Source: an uncultured Alphaproteobacteria bacterium
GTDB taxonomy: Bacteria > Pseudomonadota > Alphaproteobacteria > Puniceispirillales > UBA1172
NCBI GenBank assembly: GCA_937952245.1
Contig: CALFYS010000150.1
Coordinates: 1-7,165, forward strand
Direction of reading: 5' to 3'
DNA: 7,165 bases
Shown: in pieces, positions 1 to 5,966 of the stretch
Position numbering within the stretch: position 1 is the stretch's first letter
Layout: the number at the start of each line of letters is the position of its first letter
Notes under the pieces: model-generated
Database searches by the model: none
What the model was told of the DNA's origin: nothing
Seen by the model: the letters and a program-made list of their open reading frames with translations, nothing else
Made by a program: the position numbers and the translations under genes

Positions 1-60
1 AGCAAAACCCATTAAGCGTACATAAATTCCATTAAAGCCTGATAAGACTTTCTTTTTCAT
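1..60 (-). CDS. Possible 5' end of a divergent gene, cut by the window edge
   Basis: On the minus strand an ATG at 60-58 opens a frame that stays open for all 20 codons to the window edge. Its product begins MKKKVLSGFNG, a basic then mixed-hydrophobic N terminus that could lead into a membrane or exported protein. No family can be recognised from this length. The weakness is the start: there is no Shine-Dalgarno site within 5-10 bases, and the nearest purine-rich stretch (GAGGA, read on this strand) lies more than 20 bases upstream. A 20-codon open frame also occurs often by chance. If the gene is real, it is divergent from the GFA gene and shares the inverted repeat at 67-97 with it. Confidence 0.22.
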   Translation of the reverse strand, partial: MKKKVLSGFNGIYVRLMGFA

Positions 61-66
61 GGGATT

Positions 67-97
67 GGTTCATATTAATATTTCCTCAATATGAATC
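67..97. promoter_or_regulatory. Inverted repeat upstream of the GFA gene (candidate operator)
   Basis: TTCATATT at 69-76 and AATATGAA at 88-95 are perfect inverted copies separated by 11 bases. Allowing one mismatch, the arms extend to 10 bases each (67-76 and 88-97). The arm centres are about 19 bp apart, roughly two helical turns, which is typical of an operator bound by a dimeric helix-turn-helix repressor. A separate 10-bp palindrome, ATATTAATAT, lies inside at 72-81. The element ends about 15 bases before the start codon at 113, next to the SD at 100-104, so a bound protein would block expression. No convincing -35/-10 pair was found. The function is inferred from geometry alone. Confidence 0.4.
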
Positions 98-112
98 AAA
101 AAGGACTCCCCC

Positions 113-478
113 ATGTCAGAACAACATTTAGGATCATGCCATTGTGGCGCCGTTGAATATCAAGTCACAGGCCCTTTTGCCAAAGGCGCTGTTTGTGATT
201 GTTCGATCTGCACCCGCAAAGGCGCGGTGATGGTCATGGTTGACCGCGATAAATTGGCCGTTACCAAAGGGGCTGAAAACCTAGCGGAATATCAGTTTAA
301 CACCAAAGCCGCGGTGCATTATTTCTGCAAAACTTGCGGCATCTATACCCATCATAAAAAACGCCGTGATGAAAATTATGGCTTTAATATCGGTTGTGTT
401 GACAGTCTTTCGGTTGATGATTTGGAAGAAGTCATGAAGATTGAAGGCAGTGCCTTTAGCACTGTCGAAAATGAATAG
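113..478 (+). CDS. GFA-family zinc protein (glutathione-dependent formaldehyde-activating enzyme-like / CENP-V fold)
   Basis: This 121-residue cytoplasmic protein spans the whole GFA domain and has the usual length. All seven family cysteines are present: C9 and C11 (SCHCG), C28, C30 and C33 (CDCSIC), and C72 and C75 (CKTCG). In the characterised Gfa structure the first and last pairs hold a structural zinc, and the middle three hold a second zinc at the glutathione-binding site. The family is named for adding glutathione to formaldehyde, but that activity is disputed and most members have unknown substrates, so only the fold is claimed. The start ATG follows AAGGA with 7-8 bases of spacing. 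Its stop codon overlaps the ribosome binding site of the next gene, which suggests translational coupling. Confidence 0.93.
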   Translation: MSEQHLGSCHCGAVEYQVTGPFAKGAVCDCSICTRKGAVMVMVDRDKLAVTKGAENLAEYQFNTKAAVHYFCKTCGIYTHHKKRRDENYGFNIGCVDSLSVDDLEEVMKIEGSAFSTVENE

Positions 479-486
479 GTGGAATG

Positions 487-777
487 ATGTCTAAAGTTCT
501 TCAAATTGTAATTTATAAATCCATTGCTGATGATGAAAAACTGGCGGCTTACGCCAAGCTTTCCGCCCCCGCGATGCAAGCCATGGGCGGGCGTATTTTG
601 GCGCGGGGCATGCCGATTGCCATGAAAGAATCAGGTGAGCCAAGCCGGACAGTGGTGATCGAATGGGATAGCATGGAAGCCGCTGAAGCTGGTTATAACA
701 GCCCGGGGTATCAAGAGGCGTTGGCCGCCCTTGATGGTGCCGCTGAACGTGAGTTCCGTTATATCGAGATGGCCTAG
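487..777 (+). CDS. DUF1330 domain protein
   Basis: This is a 96-residue small alpha/beta protein of the DUF1330 family (dimeric ferredoxin-like barrel). The family pattern is visible: an opening beta strand (VLQIVIYKSI), a helix with YAKLSAPAMQAMGGRILARG, then TVVIEWDSMEAAEAGYNSPGYQ, and an ending that includes EREFRYIEMA. No enzymatic role is established for the family. The phrase 'A..A...F.S..Y' is typical of the dimeric alpha-beta barrel group. Two ATGs lie in tandem at 484 and 487. The SD AGGTGGA at 477-483 touches the first, so the second, with 3 bases of spacing, is the better start. The SD overlaps the TAG of the GFA gene. The two genes are almost certainly co-transcribed, and the dioxygenase follows after about 45 bases. 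Confidence 0.9.
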   Translation: MSKVLQIVIYKSIADDEKLAAYAKLSAPAMQAMGGRILARGMPIAMKESGEPSRTVVIEWDSMEAAEAGYNSPGYQEALAALDGAAEREFRYIEMA

Positions 778-822
778 GGGCGTCTCTTTGGGATAACCCA
801 AACCAACACCAATGAGGGGATG

Positions 823-1686
823 ATGAGCACGTTTCAAGCCTTAATTGATGACTTTAATCGCGACGGTTATGTCATGCTGAAAAATGCCATCACCCCTCAA
901 CAGGTCAAAAGCCTGAGCCAAACGCTTGATCAATGGACAGAAGAATCCCGCCAACACGAAGGCCCTTATGGTGAGACGATTGACCATCGCCCAAGGTTTG
1001 ATGTGCAACCTCATGTCCATTCAAAAGAAACACCTGCCTTGCGCCGGGTGGCGTCCCCTGTTGAAATTGACGATGATTATTGGGCGGTGGCGCGGGATAA
1101 TAAAGCCCTTGATCTGACAGCGGCGATATTCTCACCCAATATCAAATTCTACGCCTCAAAGGTGAATTTGAAATTGCCCGGGTCAAAAACCGAAGTCAAA
1201 TACCATCAGGATTTCCCCTTTGATCCCCATACCAATATGGACATGATGACGGTGTTGATTTTCCTTGATGATGTCACCATGGAAAATGGCCCGCTGCAAT
1301 TGGTGCCGGGCAGCCACCGTGGTCCGCTTCATTCGCTTTGGCAAGATGGTAAATTCACCGGCGCGGTTGCCGATGATGTTGAACAGGACGCGATCAAGAA
1401 TTCAGTCGCTTGCACAGGCAAAGCCGGTGATGCTTGCTTGATGCATTCGGCGGTGCTGCATGGCTCATCAGCTAATTTGGGGCAACACCCAAGGCGGCTC
1501 TTTATCGTGACCTATGTGGCGGAAGACGCGCAACCTTTTGTCCCCAACCCGATCCCAACGATTTATGATGGCACGATGGTGCGGGGGCAGAAAACAGGCC
1601 AGGTTCGTGCCGTGCCTTTTCAGATGGATTTGCCCGAACATCCGAAAACAGCATCATTCTTTGGCCAGCAAGAAGGCCAATCATAA
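823..1686 (+). CDS. Phytanoyl-CoA dioxygenase (PhyH) family Fe(II)/2-oxoglutarate oxygenase
   Basis: This is a predicted cytoplasmic non-haem iron oxygenase of 287 residues, the normal length for bacterial PhyH proteins. Such enzymes couple oxidative decarboxylation of 2-oxoglutarate to hydroxylation of a substrate. Counted from the ATG at 820, the iron-binding HxD is H129/D131 (YHQDFPFD). The NGPLQLVPGSHRG segment at 156-168 is characteristic. The distal iron His is probably H214 (VLHGSSAN), and R225 or R226 is the likely 2-oxoglutarate carboxylate anchor. The triad looks complete, so the enzyme should be active. The substrate cannot be read from the sequence; bacterial relatives act on very different small molecules. 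GAGGGG at 814-819 abuts the ATG at 820, so the tandem ATG at 823 is preferred. It is the third gene of the cluster and converges on the BKACE gene 25 bases away. No clear terminator lies between them. Confidence 0.93.
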   Translation: MSTFQALIDDFNRDGYVMLKNAITPQQVKSLSQTLDQWTEESRQHEGPYGETIDHRPRFDVQPHVHSKETPALRRVASPVEIDDDYWAVARDNKALDLTAAIFSPNIKFYASKVNLKLPGSKTEVKYHQDFPFDPHTNMDMMTVLIFLDDVTMENGPLQLVPGSHRGPLHSLWQDGKFTGAVADDVEQDAIKNSVACTGKAGDACLMHSAVLHGSSANLGQHPRRLFIVTYVAEDAQPFVPNPIPTIYDGTMVRGQKTGQVRAVPFQMDLPEHPKTASFFGQQEGQS

Positions 1687-1711
1687 TCCGCCCAATAATA
1701 AAAAGTTTACG

Positions 1712-2536
1712 TTACAGGTGTAAAAGTCTTCGGGCTTCGCTGGGGCTGGCGATAGAACGGTCATATCGTTTGGCCATATCAGCGGCTCGCTTCACCAAGG
1801 CGGCGTTGGATGGCGCGAGGGTTTGACGATCAAGCCTGATGTTATCTTCTAGACCTGTTCGCATATGCCCGCCGTTTTTGGCACACCATTCATTAATCAG
1901 CAATTGATTGGCGCCAATTCCCGCGGCACACCACGGCGTATCATCGCCAAAAAGACGTTTGACGGTTTCAATATAAAACTTGAAGACAGTTTCATCCGCT
2001 GGCATGGCGTTTTTCACCCCCATGACAAATTGAATGTAAGGTTGTTTGGGAATCTCACCATCACGCGCCATTTCCGCGGCTTTAAAGACATGGGATAGAT
2101 CAAAAATTTCAATTTCGGGGATGACTTGATATTGGCGCATTTCCGCCGCCAGCCATTGAATAAGTTGAGGGTCATTGTCATAAACGCGGTTGGGGAAGTT
2201 ATTCGACCCCACGGTCAGGGACGCCATATCAGGGGAAAGCGGCAGCATCCCGCCACGTTCTTGACCTGAGCCAGATCGCCCGCCGGTGGAAAATTGGATG
2301 ATCATCCCCGGGCAATGTTTTTCAACACCTTCTTTCAGCGCGGCGAATTTATCGGGATCACTGCTGGGGGTTTCATCATCATTACGAACATGGGCATGGA
2401 GAATAGACGCGCCTTCTTCAAACGCGGCATGGGTGCTTTCAATTTGCTCTGCTATGCTGATGGGAACAGCAGGGTTATGGGATTTGCGGGGCAGGGAGCC
2501 TGTAATCGCAACACAAATAATACAAGGCGTCGTCAT
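1712..2536 (-). CDS. BKACE family beta-keto acid cleavage enzyme (DUF849)
   Basis: This 274-residue protein covers the full TIM-barrel BKACE domain. The family uses a zinc ion to condense a beta-keto acid with acetyl-CoA, releasing acetoacetate and a new acyl-CoA; the prototype is Kce of lysine fermentation. The zinc ligands align exactly with Kce: H47 and H49 (ILHAHVRND) and E230 (TGLEDN). Also conserved are ITG at 11-13, the FSTGGRSG loop at 82-89, the GGHMRTGLEDN loop at 222-232 and AGIGANQ at 205-211. The Kce residue Glu14, which I recall contacting the substrate amino group, aligns here with Leu15 (ITGSLPRK), so the substrate probably differs from 3-keto-5-aminohexanoate. The start ATG at 2536 has a GAGAG ribosome binding site about 4 bases upstream. 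The gene converges on the dioxygenase, which may act in the same pathway. Confidence 0.94.
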   Translation of the reverse strand: MTTPCIICVAITGSLPRKSHNPAVPISIAEQIESTHAAFEEGASILHAHVRNDDETPSSDPDKFAALKEGVEKHCPGMIIQFSTGGRSGSGQERGGMLPLSPDMASLTVGSNNFPNRVYDNDPQLIQWLAAEMRQYQVIPEIEIFDLSHVFKAAEMARDGEIPKQPYIQFVMGVKNAMPADETVFKFYIETVKRLFGDDTPWCAAGIGANQLLINEWCAKNGGHMRTGLEDNIRLDRQTLAPSNAALVKRAADMAKRYDRSIASPSEARRLLHL

Positions 2537-2786
2537 AACTCTCTCATCAATAATGGTTTCTCATCACAAATAGCTTGATCTCATGATCTTAAATTAGGGG
2601 AATTGGTGAACATGACCAGCAAGGGCAGGGTATCCGCAGGGATTAAATTTCGCAGAACCCTAGATTGGTAAAATTTTATTCTCATTCATAAAGTAAATAT
2701 AAAATATATCCGTTTATTAAGGGGGAAAACCTCTTAATTTTAAAAAATTCTTCTAAATTGGCATTCCTTCAATAAAAGGTGCAGTC
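2537..2786. other. AT-rich intergenic spacer between divergent genes
   Basis: This 250-bp spacer separates the leftward BKACE gene from the rightward permease gene and must hold promoters for both. Its right half (about 2660-2770) is strongly AT-rich and contains a TATAAA-like stretch near 2699-2704, but no convincing -35 partner at 16-18 bp. A 19-codon basic ORF at 2612-2671 is not supported well enough to call. The only clear structure is the hairpin at 2716-2738. Confidence 0.6.
2716..2738 (+). promoter_or_regulatory. Hairpin-forming inverted repeat in the 5' region of the YeeE-like gene
   Basis: ATTAAGGGG (2716-2724) and CCTCTTAAT (2730-2738) pair over 9 positions, eight Watson-Crick and one G-U, around a GAAAA loop. 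The arm is followed by a few T residues (to 2741) and then A-rich sequence. As RNA it resembles a weak terminator or attenuator. As DNA it could be an operator. It ends about 50 bases before the permease start codon, so it probably lies in the leader or promoter of that gene. The choice between RNA and DNA roles is open. Confidence 0.4.
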
Positions 2787-3863
2787 ATGGAAAACTTCAT
2801 TGATCTGATCATCGCGTGGCGTGATGACTATGGCGTGACCCCGTTGGTTCTGGCGGGGGGCGGCATTATTGGGCTGATTTTTGGTGTATTCGCTGAACGG
2901 AGTGATTTCTGTTCGCGCATGGCACTGGTGCATCTGATGGATGGCACATGGCGGCGCAATTCTTCATCCTTATTGATTGTTTTGATCGCCATGCTGTCGG
3001 CATTGGTCGCTGTGCAATCGGCGGTTTACATGGGGATGGATGGTGTTGACCAATCGGTTTCCCATGAGGGGGATTTGCGCCTTGGCGGTATTGTTATCGG
3101 CTCAATGCTCTTTGGCATGGGCATGGTGTTGGCGCGGGGATGTGTTTCGCGGCTTTTGGTGTTATCAGGCCGTGGCAACAGCCGGGCGATGATCACCATC
3201 GTCTTCTTAGGCTTGGTGGCGTGGTCTTCGATCAGTGGCGTGCTAGCCGCCCCAAGACTGACACTAGCAGGGTTGGGTTCGATTTCCTTTGAGGCCAATC
3301 ATGGCCATGTGATCAGCGGCATTATTGGCCTTGGGCTGGTGTTGGCGATTGTGGTTCTATGGCCTTATCGCCGTGATTTTAAACTTTCCGATGCGATCGC
3401 TCCTTTGGTGATCGGCGGATTGGTGCTGGCCGGGTTTTTTGTCACCTCGGTGATCGGCGCGGATGATTTTGACCCTGTTCCTGTTGAAGGCTTGCGGTTT
3501 CTTCAGCCGTTGACAGAAACGCTGTCCTATTGGGCTTATGCTTCTGCCTTACCGTTAAAATTTGGCTTGGGCGTTGTTGGCGGCACGGTATTGGGGGCGG
3601 CGGTCTCCGCCTTTATTTCCGGGCGCAGTAAGATTGAAAGTTTTGAAAACGCCCCCCACCCGTTGCAATATCTCTCAGGGGCATTGTTGATGGGGTTCGG
3701 CGGTGTTGTTTCAGGCGGATGCACCATCGGCTGGATGTTGAATAACGCCGCCACGGGGCATTTGGGCGTGGGCTTGGCAATCGTTGGCTATATCCTTGGC
3801 TATAAGATCACCCATGCAGGGCTGATGCCATTTGGACGGCGGCAGTCAGCCCCACAATTCTGA
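2787..3863 (+). CDS. YeeE/YedE family permease (thiosulfate/sulfur-compound transporter, TsuA-like)
   Basis: This 358-residue inner-membrane protein has about nine hydrophobic segments (roughly 18-36, 62-82, 98-118, 134-155, 173-193, 203-223, 255-276, 294-316 and 322-340). It belongs to the YeeE/YedE (DUF395) family, whose best-studied member TsuA takes up thiosulfate through a relay of three conserved cysteines. All three are present: C42 (SDFCSRM), C119 (ARGCVSRLLVLSGRGN) and C312 (VSGGCTIGW), in the two pseudo-repeated halves. There is no fused C-terminal TusA/SirA domain, and no TusA-like gene adjoins it. The start ATG follows AAGGTG with 5 bases of spacing. The gene stands alone, preceded by a hairpin, and converges on the YtoQ gene with only 14 bases between the stops. 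Uptake of thiosulfate or a similar sulfur species is likely, but the exact substrate is uncertain. Confidence 0.9.
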   Translation: MENFIDLIIAWRDDYGVTPLVLAGGGIIGLIFGVFAERSDFCSRMALVHLMDGTWRRNSSSLLIVLIAMLSALVAVQSAVYMGMDGVDQSVSHEGDLRLGGIVIGSMLFGMGMVLARGCVSRLLVLSGRGNSRAMITIVFLGLVAWSSISGVLAAPRLTLAGLGSISFEANHGHVISGIIGLGLVLAIVVLWPYRRDFKLSDAIAPLVIGGLVLAGFFVTSVIGADDFDPVPVEGLRFLQPLTETLSYWAYASALPLKFGLGVVGGTVLGAAVSAFISGRSKIESFENAPHPLQYLSGALLMGFGGVVSGGCTIGWMLNNAATGHLGVGLAIVGYILGYKITHAGLMPFGRRQSAPQF

Positions 3864-3877
3864 TAGAAAGATCAGCC

Positions 3878-4327
3878 TTATTGCGGCAATTCCCCATTGA
3901 GGACATAGCGCAGAATTTGGATCACTTCGGTTGGAGTTTCCACTACGGCTAAGGCCGCGGCATCCACCTCTTTCAAGGCGTGCTGATGGTCGGCGCCATG
4001 CATGACAATCAGCGATTTGCCCAAAGCCGCGGCATAGCCCGCGTCAAAAGCAGCGTTCCATTGCTTATATTTTTCACCAAAGCGCACCACCACAATATCA
4101 GCATCGGCAATCGCCTTGCGTGTTCGGATCGCGTTTAATTTCGCGCCTTTGTGATCATGCCAAAATTTATCAGGCTCTTCCCCCATAATCGCCACTCCGC
4201 AATCATCACTGGCGGCGTGGTCGGTGACCGGCGATGAAAACGCCACATCCATGCCATTGGCGCCGGCGATAATCTGTTCCCGCCAATCGGTATGAATTTC
4301 ACCGGAAAGATAGATTTGAAGTGCCAT
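3878..4327 (-). CDS. ytoQ: YtoQ family protein
   Basis: This 149-residue soluble protein matches the YtoQ family known from Bacillus and many proteobacteria. It has the opening strand and signature IYLSGEIHTDWRE (5-17), the middle segment with GEEPDKFWHDHKGAKLNAIRT, the motif VVRFGEKYKQWNAAFDAGYA (100-119), and a C-terminal strand-helix unit (LIVMHG...). The fold resembles nucleoside 2-deoxyribosyltransferases, and the SGEIHTDWR and FGEKYKQWNAAFDAG segments would line the equivalent pocket. No reaction has been established for YtoQ to my knowledge. The start at 4327 has AAGAGGA a few bases upstream. It is transcribed away from the GT9 gene. A second, hydrophobic ORF overlaps its 5' end in another frame and is treated as spurious. 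Confidence 0.92.
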   Translation of the reverse strand: MALQIYLSGEIHTDWREQIIAGANGMDVAFSSPVTDHAASDDCGVAIMGEEPDKFWHDHKGAKLNAIRTRKAIADADIVVVRFGEKYKQWNAAFDAGYAAALGKSLIVMHGADHQHALKEVDAAALAVVETPTEVIQILRYVLNGELPQ

Positions 4328-4380
4328 ATTATCCTCTTAAAAAATCGTCTTATTTGCGTTAAACATAAACAACAATAGCA

Positions 4381-4441
4381 AAAGGAAATTGCCATGGCCA
4401 CCGAAGCGAGCATGATCGTTGCTGCCATGGCAAAGGAAATT
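4381..4441 (+). repeat. Short direct repeat carrying a ribosome-binding-site-like sequence
   Basis: AAAGGAAATT occurs at 4381-4390 and again at 4432-4441, exactly 51 bases apart. Each copy is next to the self-complementary octamer GCCATGGC (4391-4398 and 4424-4431), in mirrored arrangement: repeat then palindrome on the left, palindrome then repeat on the right. Both AAGGAAATT copies look like ribosome binding sites. The first precedes an ATG, while the second precedes CCATAACG, which resembles a decayed start. The repeat may record a small duplication of a translation start region upstream of the glycosyltransferase gene. Confidence 0.5.
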
Positions 4442-4447
4442 CCATAA
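4394..4447 (+). CDS. Possible 17-codon mini-ORF upstream of the GT9 gene
   Basis: An ATG at 4394, preceded by AGGA with 7-8 bases of spacing, opens a 17-residue frame (MATEASMIVAAMAKEIP) ending in TAA at 4445-4447. The stop lies just before the AGGTG ribosome binding site of the glycosyltransferase at 4450-4454, an arrangement that would suit a leader peptide or translational coupling. The peptide is alanine- and methionine-rich and could form an amphipathic helix. It lies entirely in the spacer between divergent genes and within the region bounded by the direct repeat. Short ORFs with acceptable ribosome binding sites arise by chance, so this is a candidate only. Confidence 0.28.
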   Translation: MATEASMIVAAMAKEIP

Positions 4448-4459
4448 CGAGGTGTTTTG

Positions 4460-5458
4460 GTGCAAATTTCTGGTGACGATAAACTCTTGGTTATTCAGCC
4501 GCTGGTGGGTATTGGTGATATGGTTTGGCATAAGCCGTGGATTGACCAATTGATCGCCACGAATGATGTGGTTCTTGCGGTGAAAAAATCGTCTCGTGCT
4601 CAAGATTTATTCCGTGGACAGTTAAGCGAAAAAGATTTCATATGGATTGAGCGTAAAATTCGCGGCAAAAAAGGCCGACATGATGGGGTTTTGGGCCAAT
4701 GGCGATTGGCGCAACAATTTCGCCAGACCGGGGCTAAACGCGCGCTTATCCTGCATCATTCCCAAAGTTATCATCGCGCCGCAAAACTGGCGGGGATTAA
4801 AACTATTGCTGGCTTTGGATATGGCGAGGGCAAATCATCCGCTGTCATGCTTGAGCCATCGGATAAATCTATCCACAGTTTAGAAAAACTCCCTAAATTC
4901 TGGGCGCTGAACGGCTGGCCTGCCCCGCAACAAGGCTGGCATATTCCGATCGAAAAACAAGATCAAGGCTCCGCCGCCGCTTGGCTTGATGAACAGAATA
5001 TCCCGCCCTATCAGTTTCTTGTTCTGGGGGTGGGGGCGATGCACCCTGAACGGATTTGGCCAGCGGAACGGTTTGCTGCATTGATCGCGTTGATCCAACA
5101 ACAAAGGCCAGATTTAACGCCCGTCATCATGGGTGGGCCTGATGAAAAACCAATCGCGGATGATATTCAAAACCGCTTGGATGATCACAAGGTCAAAGAG
5201 GTTTTCCTGCCATTCAAAGAGGCGATGGCCGTGCTTTCCATGGCAGGGGGGTATGTCGGCAATGATACCAGTTTATTGAATATCGCAGGGGTGTTAGGGG
5301 TACCATCTTTGGGGCTGTTTTCTCAATCTCCACCGCTGACGTATGTTAAAGACCTCCACCATTTGGATGTTATCCCACAAGGCGATTATGGCAAGGACGG
5401 CGTGATTTTAAACTACGCCGTTGATGATGTTTTGGCTTGGGTGATCGCCCATTTATAA
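4460..5458 (+). CDS. Glycosyltransferase family 9 (ADP-heptose:LPS heptosyltransferase-like)
   Basis: This 332-residue GT-B fold enzyme is probably cytoplasmic or peripheral on the inner membrane, and likely adds a sugar to a lipopolysaccharide core or similar acceptor. Counted from TTG 4457, the N-terminal domain has VIQPLVGIGDMVW, with D21 at the position of the proposed catalytic Asp of WaaC. The C-terminal domain has LGVGAMHPERIWPAERFAAL (190-209), VIMGGPDE (223-230) and YVGNDTSLLNIAGVLGVPSLGLF (266-288). Compared with WaaC, the Lys and His that contact ADP-heptose align with R199 and N275, and DTG becomes DTS, so the donor may not be ADP-heptose. GTG at 4460, 5 bases after AGGTG, is preferred to TTG at 4457. 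An in-frame TAA at 4445 excludes a longer start. No other cell-envelope gene adjoins it. Confidence 0.88.
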   Translation: MQISGDDKLLVIQPLVGIGDMVWHKPWIDQLIATNDVVLAVKKSSRAQDLFRGQLSEKDFIWIERKIRGKKGRHDGVLGQWRLAQQFRQTGAKRALILHHSQSYHRAAKLAGIKTIAGFGYGEGKSSAVMLEPSDKSIHSLEKLPKFWALNGWPAPQQGWHIPIEKQDQGSAAAWLDEQNIPPYQFLVLGVGAMHPERIWPAERFAALIALIQQQRPDLTPVIMGGPDEKPIADDIQNRLDDHKVKEVFLPFKEAMAVLSMAGGYVGNDTSLLNIAGVLGVPSLGLFSQSPPLTYVKDLHHLDVIPQGDYGKDGVILNYAVDDVLAWVIAHL

Positions 5459-5480
5459 TGGGATAGAGCGTCACGCCCCC

Positions 5481-5936
5481 TTACGGTTTCAGGTAACTAT
5501 ACCCCATCTCTTGCAAGGCGATAATCCGCGCGATGCCGGTTTGGGCAATCGTCACCTCATCAATCAATTCAGGTCTTTCCCCCGATGATTTTTCACGGGC
5601 ATCCAGCGTATTGCCGCAAGCCGTGAAGGTGATGTTCTCAATAGCAAAAGACATATATTCAACACGGTCTTCAACAGGGCTTTCATCTTTAATCAGCATA
5701 TTGAGCCCTTGGCCATAGGCGACAACCTCAAAGATAATATCTTGATCAAGGCTTTGATAATGCGCTTCTAGATTGTTGATATTGGTCAGGATTTCATGAA
5801 ACAACCTTGGGTCATTCTCATTAACATGGATGACCAATTTATGGGCATCGCTTTCATGCGCATTGTTTTTATGGGCATCAGCTGTCGCCAAGGCGGGCGC
5901 CAGCAACACGGCCAGCAGTAAGGTTATTCTCAGCAT
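5481..5936 (-). CDS. Exported DsrE/DsrF-like family protein
   Basis: This 151-residue protein has a Sec signal peptide (MLRITLLLAVLLAPALATA, cleavage probably after A19 or A17) and is therefore periplasmic. The mature part has the DsrE-like pattern of the COG1416 group: KLVIHVNENDPRLFHEILTN, an N-terminal strand plus helix; IIFEVVAYGQGLNML, a central strand; and ITFTACGNTLDA with the single cysteine C107 at the conserved position. Cytoplasmic DsrE proteins carry sulfur on such a cysteine as a persulfide; that this one does so is inference. A His-rich linker (DAHKNNAHESDAHK, 20-33) separates the signal from the domain. The ATG at 5936 follows AGGA by 6-7 bases. It lies 30 bases after the small secreted protein gene and is probably co-transcribed with it. 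Its 3' end converges on the GT9 gene. Confidence 0.87.
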   Translation of the reverse strand: MLRITLLLAVLLAPALATADAHKNNAHESDAHKLVIHVNENDPRLFHEILTNINNLEAHYQSLDQDIIFEVVAYGQGLNMLIKDESPVEDRVEYMSFAIENITFTACGNTLDAREKSSGERPELIDEVTIAQTGIARIIALQEMGYSYLKP

Positions 5937-5966
5937 TTCAATTCCTGCCCTTTAATCAAAGGGGCT

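Noticed and set aside
2286..2578. Two overlapping rightward ORFs of 94-95 codons running over the 5' end of the BKACE gene
   Set aside because: They lie antisense to a clear family member with intact motifs, have no family pattern of their own, and are shadows of its coding frame.
2612..2671. 19-codon basic ORF (MTSKGRVSAGIKFRRTLDW) in the spacer before the permease gene
   Set aside because: The GGTGA nearest the ATG is only 2 bases away and the AGGGGA is too far. There is no link to the next gene, so chance is the simplest explanation.
3860..3875. CTGAT/ATCAG inverted repeat between the convergent YeeE and YtoQ genes
   Set aside because: A 5-bp AT-rich stem with a 6-base loop and no T run is too weak to call a bidirectional terminator.
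4135..4428. Leftward 97-codon ORF with a hydrophobic, Cys-rich N terminus overlapping the start of the YtoQ gene
   Set aside because: Most of it lies in another frame of the well-supported YtoQ gene and reads as random sequence there. The hydrophobic part comes from the repeat region, with no convincing ribosome binding site.
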